Shown here piece after piece: positions 1 through 6,037 of a DNA stretch of 15,317 nt. The stretch comes from an uncultured Phycisphaerales bacterium (lineage in GTDB: Bacteria > Planctomycetota > Phycisphaerae > UBA1845 > CAIVHJ01), in NCBI GenBank assembly GCA_903905665.1, contig CAIVHJ010000426.1:1-15317 (forward strand), written 5' to 3'. The translations under genes were made by a program, and so were the position numbers. Numbering within the stretch: the stretch's first letter is position 1; every line of letters starts with the position of its first letter. The notes below the pieces were generated by a model. It was not told the origin of the DNA. It did no database searches and saw only the letters and a list, made by a program, of their open reading frames with translations.

Positions 1-3
1 AGC

Positions 4-21
4 CGCAGGCTTTAGCCTGCG
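4..21. repeat. Short palindrome (REP-like hairpin)
   Basis: Arms cgcaggc and gcctgcg pair perfectly around a ttta loop. The hairpin forms the left end of a 53-bp segment (5-57) that recurs in diverged form at 5224-5276. The rest of 1-212 holds two more hairpins and no credible gene. It is the downstream flank of the kinase gene, which ends at 213. Confidence 0.6.
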
Positions 22-57
22 CGTCCCCACGATACCGATCAACCCAAATCCGTATGA
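5..57. repeat. Diverged dispersed repeat, copy A
   Basis: An ungapped hand alignment with 5224-5276 gives 41 identities in 53 positions. It includes identical cores cctgcgcgt, cgataccga and caacc. Most differences are transitions. Both copies are intergenic and in the same orientation. The sequence cgtatgagttcccttc just inside and beyond the right edge (51-66) recurs with two mismatches at 183-198. Function is unknown. Confidence 0.5.
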
Positions 58-94
58 GTTCCCTTCCCATCAATTTGCAAAAGTGTGGAACAGA

Positions 95-109
95 AACACC
101 GAAGGTGTT
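95..109. repeat. Small hairpin next to a larger one
   Basis: aacacc and ggtgtt pair around a gaa loop (ttc on the minus strand). Only one base separates it from the 19-bp-arm hairpin at 111-152, so the two would stack as tandem stem-loops in any transcript running out of the kinase gene. Confidence 0.45.
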
Positions 110-110
110 G

Positions 111-152
111 AATATGAATAGCCCCAGGCTCTTGCCTGTGGCTATTCATATT
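111..152 (-). repeat. Long near-perfect hairpin downstream of the kinase
   Basis: The left arm aatatgaatagccccaggc pairs with the right arm at 134-152 with one mismatch around a tctt loop. It lies about 60 bp beyond the kinase stop codon. Its length suggests a strong structure that could end or stabilise the kinase mRNA. There is no U-tract on either side, so it is not a classical intrinsic terminator and may be a REP-type element. Confidence 0.65.
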
Positions 153-212
153 GGTCCCATTCGGGGACAAAATACATCGATTCGTATGGGTTCCCCTCGT
201 GAGAAATGCGGG

Positions 213-3098
213 CTAACGATTCCGTGAAAATGGTCGCAGAATCAGATGAATGACCAGCGAGGACCGATCGACGACCAGGTGCAACGTTCCGCCGGTATCG
301 GCAAACGAAAACCAGAAATGATTTCGATCTTTGGCGGTGCAATCAGGCGAAACCGAATGAGGTCCCGATGCCGCATCCGCATGCGGCGACGATTCCTCCT
401 TTGGCGATTCCTCGCCCTTCGGTTCGGCGGGTTCCAGCCGCGGAGCGTCGGGTTTACGCGTTCCGTTGGGAGCCGTCGGAGGAGGCGCATCGACCGGAGG
501 TTCCGATTTGCGCCGGGATGACTTCTTCACCGCCGATTTGGATTCATCCCCAGCCTTGGCCCCTTCTTCGGATTTGTCCTTCCGCGCAGTCTCGATGTTC
601 ACCCAATCGCCCACGCGAACGCGCTGAGGCGTGACCTCGATCGTATCCCCCACGTTCACCGAATCCGGCCCCACGCGAACCGTCGGTATATGCCATCGCG
701 ACGGCAAATGAACCCTGGACCACGGAAAAGACGCGACTCCCATCCAAACGACGAAAATCGCTAGCAACACCAGTCCGATCGACCACGCCCGACGCCTGCG
801 ATACCTCCGCTCGTCTTTCAACGCCTGAGTCACCTGCGCCTGCACCCACGCGGAATCTTCATCCGACGGATGGCGAGACCGGATGAAACCACTTGGTGCT
901 TGGTGCGAACTGTCTCCGTTCTGTTCCCTTGATTCCTGCGGCAACTCGACGGGAGTACTCACCGCAATGCTGTTCTCCTCGATTTTCGGTTCGCTGCCGG
1001 CTACCGGCTGCCGGCTACCGGCTGCCTTGTTCCAGAAATAATCTCTGCACATCAGAACGGGAACCAGTACCAAACTATTCAAGAGCAGCGTGACAAGAGC
1101 CATGGGAGGATTGATCGGGAATTCAACGACAAACGCCAGTGAAACCAACACGATGGTCAGCACATAAGCCCAGCGACGACCTCGATATAATCCCAGCCAG
1201 AGAATTAAATTGAGAATAACGGTAAAAACAAATGGTGTTTTCAAGATCAAGACGATGGCAAATTCAATACACGAAATCACGAGTAAGGCGATTAGCGCCA
1301 CCCACAACGCCCCCGGAATGCAACGACTCTCTCCGAGACTCTGTGCCGAACCGCTCACGATGTCCGCGCGGACGTTTGTGTGCTGATCCTCACCCACCGG
1401 TGTTAGTCTTCGTGCCTGAATTCCCAGCTCGCCTTTTCGAACTCGTAATTCGTCTTTCGTAATTTGTAATTCGCTCTCCTCCTGACTGGACAACGGATTC
1501 GGAACCAGCGCCCACGCGAACGCCTGCAATACAATCGACACCATCCCCGCGACCAGCGCCAACCAGAACGCCGAATCGGCGTCGCCGTTGACGATCACCA
1601 CCCCGGCGACAAACGCCCACAACGCCGGCCAGAACGCATCCCAGAATCCGATCTGACCCCGGGCACCCTTGCGAATCCGTTCCCGCCAGTTCACCAGAAG
1701 AAACGGAACAAACAACACGAAACAAATATTCGGCGCAGCACTTCTCAATAAATGACCACCGGCTGTCTTGAACAGATAAAGCAACATCGCCACTGGCGAC
1801 GTGCACGCCAACGTCACCATCCCCCGAACCAGCGCCGGATGATCCGGACCGAGCACTCGCATCAGTCGATTCGAAATCCCCAGCCCCACACACGCCAGCG
1901 CGATCGTTAGTCCTGAAACCACCCCGAGTTCCACGTCTTCACGCCAAATCCCCATCGCCACCGCCGACCCGATCAGAATGACACACGCCGCAAACAACCG
2001 ACCCAACCGCGAAACCCATCCGATCGGATAGGGTGAATAAATCTTTTCGGGAAACGTCGGCTGTTTCGATTTCTTCCGGGATGAACCACCCGCCGCCTCG
2101 CCCCGGGGTTCCGTCTCGGAAACTCCCGCCGTTCGTTCCACAAACCGGCGACTGAAATCGCTGCTCCGGGAGGGCACCGGCGTGGCGAACGGAACAGCCG
2201 GTCCAACTCGCATCGGCGTCGGAACCGGCGACAATCGAATGTCCTGCGCCGCGTGACCGGCGGCGAGCGTCAGACTCGCGGGTTCAAAACCCATCATGCT
2301 TTTTTGAACGTCTTCCACCTCAAAAATCGCTCGAACCATCTCGTCGGCTTCCTGGAACCGATCTTTCGGATCCTTCGCAAGCGCCTTGCGGATCACATCC
2401 GGAAACGGCGCCGGACGACCCGACACTTCCGGTTGCTGCATCAGGTGCTTCATCAGCACCTCCGCCATGCTCGACCCCTCGTACGGAACTCGCCCCAGCA
2501 ACATCTCGTACAAAATCACCCCCAGCGCATAAATGTCGATCGGCTTGGAATAATTTCCGCTCCCGACCTCCGGCGCCATGTAATGCACCGTTCCCACGCT
2601 CGCCGTCTGCGCGCTGTGACGCGACACCGCAATGAACTTGGTCAGCCCGTAATCCCCGATTTTGACGTACCCGTCGTCGTAAAAAATGTTTCCCGGCTTG
2701 AGATCGCGGTGCACGATCCCTCGATCGTGAAGATAGCTCAGTCCCTTGGCGATTTCTCGCGTGAAAAACGCCGCCTTGGCCGTTCCCAGCCCCTTCGGCT
2801 CGGCGATCAGCATGTCCCGCAGCGACGGACCGGAGATGTACTCCATGATCACGAAGTATTCTCCGTCCTTGTTCTGCTTCACGTCGAAAATGCTGACCAG
2901 ATGAGGACTCTTGAGATTGATACACTGAGCGATTCCGCGAAGCTCCACTTCGGGATTGTTGCGCAGATATTTCAGCGCGACCTCACGCCCCCCGTCGCTG
3001 ACGGCGTAATAAACCTCTCCGAATCCACCCTGACCCACCCCCCGCTGAATCTCATATCCTTCCAGCGGACGATCGCCATGTTTGAATGTAAACACCAC
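213..3098 (-). CDS. Membrane-anchored Hanks-type Ser/Thr protein kinase
   Basis: The 961-residue protein has an N-terminal kinase domain (about 15-262). Visible motifs are the glycine loop GVGQGGFGEV (20-29), the ATP lysine K43 in VALK, the catalytic loop HRDLKPGN (130-137), DYG at 149-151 in place of DFG, and APE at 175-177. A linker follows (about 265-360). Roughly ten hydrophobic helices lie between 367 and 684, an eleventh is at 771-790, and a charged, proline-rich tail ends the protein. By this count the kinase is cytoplasmic and the tail is outside the membrane. The tail starts with two similar stretches, VNVGDTIEV and VRVGDWVNI. The start is GTG at 3098, with GAGG about 6 bases upstream; a second GTG follows at once. 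The FHA protein gene lies upstream on the same strand. The kinase activity call is firm. The substrate and signal are unknown. Confidence 0.93.
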   Translation of the reverse strand: MVFTFKHGDRPLEGYEIQRGVGQGGFGEVYYAVSDGGREVALKYLRNNPEVELRGIAQCINLKSPHLVSIFDVKQNKDGEYFVIMEYISGPSLRDMLIAEPKGLGTAKAAFFTREIAKGLSYLHDRGIVHRDLKPGNIFYDDGYVKIGDYGLTKFIAVSRHSAQTASVGTVHYMAPEVGSGNYSKPIDIYALGVILYEMLLGRVPYEGSSMAEVLMKHLMQQPEVSGRPAPFPDVIRKALAKDPKDRFQEADEMVRAIFEVEDVQKSMMGFEPASLTLAAGHAAQDIRLSPVPTPMRVGPAVPFATPVPSRSSDFSRRFVERTAGVSETEPRGEAAGGSSRKKSKQPTFPEKIYSPYPIGWVSRLGRLFAACVILIGSAVAMGIWREDVELGVVSGLTIALACVGLGISNRLMRVLGPDHPALVRGMVTLACTSPVAMLLYLFKTAGGHLLRSAAPNICFVLFVPFLLVNWRERIRKGARGQIGFWDAFWPALWAFVAGVVIVNGDADSAFWLALVAGMVSIVLQAFAWALVPNPLSSQEESELQITKDELRVRKGELGIQARRLTPVGEDQHTNVRADIVSGSAQSLGESRCIPGALWVALIALLVISCIEFAIVLILKTPFVFTVILNLILWLGLYRGRRWAYVLTIVLVSLAFVVEFPINPPMALVTLLLNSLVLVPVLMCRDYFWNKAAGSRQPVAGSEPKIEENSIAVSTPVELPQESREQNGDSSHQAPSGFIRSRHPSDEDSAWVQAQVTQALKDERRYRRRRAWSIGLVLLAIFVVWMGVASFPWSRVHLPSRWHIPTVRVGPDSVNVGDTIEVTPQRVRVGDWVNIETARKDKSEEGAKAGDESKSAVKKSSRRKSEPPVDAPPPTAPNGTRKPDAPRLEPAEPKGEESPKEESSPHADAASGPHSVSPDCTAKDRNHFWFSFADTGGTLHLVVDRSSLVIHLILRPFSRNR
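993..1026. repeat. 14-bp tandem repeat inside the kinase gene
   Basis: The unit gctgccggctaccg occurs twice in full (993-1006 and 1007-1020), then as a partial unit gctgcc. It encodes about residues 691-702 in the linker between membrane segments 10 and 11. The unit is not a multiple of three, so loss or gain of one copy would change the reading frame and remove the last membrane segment and the tail. Confidence 0.8.
1444..1471. repeat. 7-bp tandem repeat inside the kinase gene
   Basis: Four 7-mers stand in a row: cgtaatt, cgtcttt, cgtaatt, tgtaatt. They encode about residues 543-552 in the polar linker between membrane segments 6 and 7 (ELQITKDELR). AT-rich sequence of this kind is out of character with the surrounding GC-rich gene. 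It resembles the attacgaattacgaa type of dispersed repeat that I know from intergenic DNA. Confidence 0.75.
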
Positions 3099-3156
3099 GT
3101 TGAACCTCGTTCCTCATCTCAACCGTCAAAACCGCGCCGTTCCGTCCTTAGATCCT

Positions 3157-3196
3157 ATAACCCCCCTCCCTGGAAGGGAGGGGTTGGGGGAGGGTC
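3157..3196 (+). repeat. G-rich palindromic repeat, copy 1 (REPIN half, G4 motif)
   Basis: It contains a 9-bp stem, cccctccct and agggagggg, around a gga loop (3163-3183). A G-quadruplex-type run, gggaggggttgggggaggg, follows at 3176-3194. The reverse complement of 14385-14424 matches at 37 of 40 positions. It fills most of the gap between the FHA and kinase genes together with the second palindrome at 3228-3245. Confidence 0.8.
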
Positions 3197-3227
3197 AGGC
3201 TCTTCTCATATGCCCCTCACCCTACCC

Positions 3228-3245
3228 TCTCCCCAGAGGGGGAGA
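3228..3245. repeat. Second palindrome of the REPIN-like pair
   Basis: tctcccc and ggggaga pair around an agag loop. Read on the minus strand it has the same layout as 3157-3196: a pyrimidine/purine palindrome followed by a G-rich run (gggtagggtgagggg). The two would form an inverted REP pair about 30 bp apart. It ends about 24 bp from the FHA stop codon. Confidence 0.6.
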
Positions 3246-3268
3246 AGGATAATTAGGATAGGCTCTTA

Positions 3269-4891
3269 TCAGACCTTTGCGTTCCATTCTTCCAGCGTGA
3301 GACTCATTCCAGCAAATTCGATCGGCCGACGCATCGCGATTTCAATTCCCGGATCATCCGACCCACGAGACTGCTGCTTGAGCCACATCCGACCGTCCCG
3401 CTCGAACAAAACGATTTCATCTTTCGCCGTCGGTACCACCACATGCGACGAACTCGATCGCCCGATCGTCGCCACCCGGTCAAATAGGATCACCCGTCGC
3501 ACGTCCCGCGGTAACCGCAAATGTCCCAAATCCAAAACCGCTGTCGCCGTTTTGCGGCTCGGTACATGAAACGTCATTTTGACCTTCCGGCCCAGTATAA
3601 TCTTGTCCCCGTTTTGGAACAGGTGTTGCCGAACCGGCTGATCCCCAACCCGCACATCCTGTTGCGCAAACAAAAAATAATCATCCTCGTTCCGAACGAT
3701 CTCGGCGTGTCGTTCCGACAAATCCGCCGTAATTGGAATGTCCGCCGGATGCTCGCACGCCGCCCGCCCGATCGTCATCCGGGGACTGCGAACAATCAGG
3801 TAACTCCCCGATCCGTCGATGATCAACAACATTTTGTCGGGAAGTCCTGCTCCGGCGTCCACCCGCGGCGGCGGACTCACCAGCGTCTCATCATTCGGAG
3901 AATACACTTTGGGAACCGGCGAATGTTTTGCCGACGCGGGAACTTCCGTTGTTTTTGGAAAATCTGATTTCCGAATTCCACCATCCGCAGTCGGCACCAG
4001 CCCCAGCGGCCCGCCGTGAAGCTCCGTCACCGCTTCGTCCACCTGCTTGAGTTGCTCACAAACCGGCCGAACCCACGTCGCATTCGGCAACAAATGCTGC
4101 AGCGAGAGCACGCTGCGCCGCGCCTGTTCATAGTCGCCGTTTCGCAGGAATCCGGCTGCCTTGGCCAATGCTTCCATCATCGCGCGAACCGATTGCTTTT
4201 CGGCACGCGACTCGCCGATCCCCGCCAGCAACTTATACTCCTCAAACGCCCCGCGAACGTCCCCACCATCCAGTCGGGATCGAACCGATGACGTGATCTT
4301 CTCGACGAGGGTCTTTTCCCACTCGGCGGCCTCCGGCGATTGCGGGTCCAGTCCCCAGGCATCCAAAAATCGCCGAACCGCCATCCCCCAATGGCTCCGC
4401 TCAAGATACGACCCTACTTCATCCAGCAACTCACGCCCTCGTCTGCGACGCTCCGCCGCCTCCGCCAGCAATCGCTCCACCTTCGAATCACCCGTCGGCG
4501 CCCCGTGCAAAATCTGCTCCGCCCCCCGCAAACTCCCTCGCGCCAATTTCTGTTCCGCCTCGTCCAGTCGTTTCCGACGTTCGTGTTCGTCCTTCACCTC
4601 GGATCGAACCGCCCCTTCGATCAAAGTGCGTAAATCGCTGATTCGCTCCGGCGCGACTCCGCCCCGACCCGCTTTCTCCAAATCACTGATCGCTTCGGAA
4701 TACCGACCCGATTTGAAATGCTCTTCCGCCCGCTGAAACAATCGCTCCCCTATCTCCTGAATCATCGCTTGAACACGGGGACTCTCCGCAAGGTCCGGCG
4801 CGCTCGCAAGTCGATAAGCCTCATCGACTCGCCCTGACGCCAAATCCCGCTCCGCCGCTCGAATTCGCTGTTGGGCCAAATTACCCCACAT
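3269..4891 (-). CDS. FHA-domain protein with N-terminal helical repeats
   Basis: The protein has 540 residues and no signal peptide or membrane segment. Residues 1 to about 290 are helical and charged. They contain TPR-like pieces such as AEEHFKSGRYSEAISDLEKA and LRNGDYEQARRSVL. A proline-containing linker follows (about 295-350). A forkhead-associated domain lies at about 354-443, with the phosphothreonine-binding signature GR (375-376), SERH (392-395) and NG (427-428). A second, degenerate FHA-like stretch begins near 470 (ATIGRSSSSHVVV) and lacks the SxxH motif. FHA domains bind phosphothreonine, so the kinase encoded just downstream is the natural partner; this is inferred from position. 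I chose ATG at 4891 because AAGGTG lies 9 bases before it. A GTG four codons earlier (4903) has no visible ribosome binding site. Confidence 0.88.
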   Translation of the reverse strand: MWGNLAQQRIRAAERDLASGRVDEAYRLASAPDLAESPRVQAMIQEIGERLFQRAEEHFKSGRYSEAISDLEKAGRGGVAPERISDLRTLIEGAVRSEVKDEHERRKRLDEAEQKLARGSLRGAEQILHGAPTGDSKVERLLAEAAERRRRGRELLDEVGSYLERSHWGMAVRRFLDAWGLDPQSPEAAEWEKTLVEKITSSVRSRLDGGDVRGAFEEYKLLAGIGESRAEKQSVRAMMEALAKAAGFLRNGDYEQARRSVLSLQHLLPNATWVRPVCEQLKQVDEAVTELHGGPLGLVPTADGGIRKSDFPKTTEVPASAKHSPVPKVYSPNDETLVSPPPRVDAGAGLPDKMLLIIDGSGSYLIVRSPRMTIGRAACEHPADIPITADLSERHAEIVRNEDDYFLFAQQDVRVGDQPVRQHLFQNGDKIILGRKVKMTFHVPSRKTATAVLDLGHLRLPRDVRRVILFDRVATIGRSSSSHVVVPTAKDEIVLFERDGRMWLKQQSRGSDDPGIEIAMRRPIEFAGMSLTLEEWNAKV

Positions 4892-5329
4892 CTTCGTGCT
4901 CACCTTAACGCTACAGTATCAACCAACCACCTCTGGATGCAAAACTCGATCACCCTCGGATTCGTTCTGTAAGGATTTCGTTGCCGAAGAATGAGTATTT
5001 TTCTTCCGATCGTGCGAAGGCCTGAAAAGCATGGTCTTTCAACCAACCCGAAACACTATCTCTTTGTGTCCCAAGTTGTTATGTGACGGGATTTGTAGCG
5101 GACCGGGAAGCCTATTTTACTGCGATGAGCACGTCTTCTTCCTCATTCCGGCTTGAAAATACGGACTTAAACGGATTCCGTTCGACCCGTATGCGGTTGT
5201 GAAACTGAAAATCAAAAAGATGTGCGGACTTCAACCTGCGCGTATCTGCGATACCGAACAACCGAAATTCGTACGACACGGATTCGGCGGCAATCAGCAT
5301 GATCATATAGGAATCTGGTATCAAACCAC
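4892..5329. other. Intergenic region upstream of the FHA gene
   Basis: No credible gene is present; the one short reading frame here has no family features. The region holds a perfect 10-bp direct repeat, tcaaccaacc, at 4919-4928 and 5039-5048, and the diverged dispersed repeat copy B at 5224-5276. On the minus strand a weak promoter-like pair, TTGCAT and GATACT with a 16-base spacer, lies just upstream of the FHA start. It is too poor a match to call with confidence. Confidence 0.5.
5224..5276. repeat. Diverged dispersed repeat, copy B
   Basis: This is the partner of 5-57, with 41 of 53 identical positions in an ungapped hand alignment. The palindrome present in copy A is degraded here (gcggacttcaacctgcg). 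The cores cctgcgcgt and cgataccga are intact. Confidence 0.5.
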
Positions 5330-5361
5330 AAAAAAAGCCTGCCCAATATCGGACAGGCTTC
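5330..5361 (-). terminator. Intrinsic terminator of the proline-rich protein gene
   Basis: Read on the minus strand, aagcctgtcc, a gatatt loop and gggcaggctt form a 10-bp stem with one G-U pair, followed at once by a run of T. It lies 35 bp after the stop codon at 5397. It separates the envelope genes from the FHA/kinase pair, which therefore needs its own promoter. Confidence 0.9.
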
Positions 5362-5396
5362 TTGTTCTCGTTGCGAAATTTCGCGCTCCCAAACGA

Positions 5397-5834
5397 TCAG
5401 ATTCCACCGACGGGTGGAGCCGTTTTCTTTGGTTTTTCTTTAGAGGGTGGCTCGGGCTCGGTTCCCTTCTTCTCTTCTTTGGGTTGCTCAGTCGGTTTCT
5501 CGAACTTGCGTTGCTCACGCTTGCGCTCAACGGGTCCCGAGGGATTCTCCGGCGTCGGAGGTGTCTCTTTGGGTTGCCCCGGAGAAGGCTGAACGGCCTC
5601 TTCGGACGGCTGCTCCGTACCCGGCTTCGCGGTGCGGGACCGTGTCGGAGCCGCCGGTTGACCCGCAGGAGCACCAGCGGGTTGCCCAACGACCGGTGGC
5701 GAACCAGGGGCAACCGTGGCTTGCTTCTGCCCGCCTCCGCTCATCGCCATCACCACCACCACAACCACAACCAACAAAACCGCAACCACCACACCGCCGA
5801 TCATTAATTTCGAACTTCCACCTTGACCCGCCAT
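5397..5834 (-). CDS. Small proline-rich single-pass membrane protein
   Basis: The 145-residue protein has a short N-terminus (MAGQGGSSK), one very hydrophobic helix at about 9-31 that contains a run of valines, and then a tail of over 100 residues rich in P, E, K, Q and G with no predicted fold. I recognise no family. The layout suggests a membrane anchor with an extended spacer or a protein-interaction tail outside the membrane. The start is ATG at 5834, supported by AAGGAGGT 9 bases upstream. An in-frame start 18 codons earlier has no such site. It has its own likely promoter at 5915-5942 and terminator at 5330-5361, so it appears to be a single-gene unit. The poly-valine segment is encoded by a simple cac/aac-type repeat (5750-5790). 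It is probably a real gene; function is unknown. Confidence 0.72.
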   Translation of the reverse strand: MAGQGGSSKLMIGGVVVAVLLVVVVVVVMAMSGGGQKQATVAPGSPPVVGQPAGAPAGQPAAPTRSRTAKPGTEQPSEEAVQPSPGQPKETPPTPENPSGPVERKREQRKFEKPTEQPKEEKKGTEPEPPSKEKPKKTAPPVGGI

Positions 5835-5914
5835 GATAGTTTTACCTCCTTCAGAAATCTCTGAACCAAACCCGCATTGTTGCCTCACCCAAAACTAACC
5901 ACTGCCGATACACT

Positions 5915-5942
5915 ATTGTAACGCGCAGAAGGCCAAAACCAA
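5915..5942 (-). promoter_or_regulatory. Sigma70-like promoter of the proline-rich protein gene
   Basis: On the minus strand TTGGTT (5937-5942) and TACAAT (5915-5920) are separated by 16 bases. The start of transcription would be near 5908, giving a leader of about 75 bases that ends in a strong ribosome binding site. The match is good but was found by eye only. Confidence 0.45.
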
Positions 5943-6037
5943 GCCCAAAAACCCTGGAAAACTCTGAGACAACAACTATTTCACCCCACCACCCCAACGT
6001 CTTTCAGCCCAAACATATAGTCCACCCGAATGAAGCA

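Noticed and set aside
2253..3569. Plus-strand reading frame of 438 codons
   Set aside because: It lies opposite the kinase domain and FHA C-terminus, is rich in H, R and P as antisense frames are, and shows no domain.
5112..5324. Minus-strand frame of 70 codons upstream of the FHA gene
   Set aside because: It spans the dispersed repeat copy B, begins right after a terminator and has no recognisable feature.
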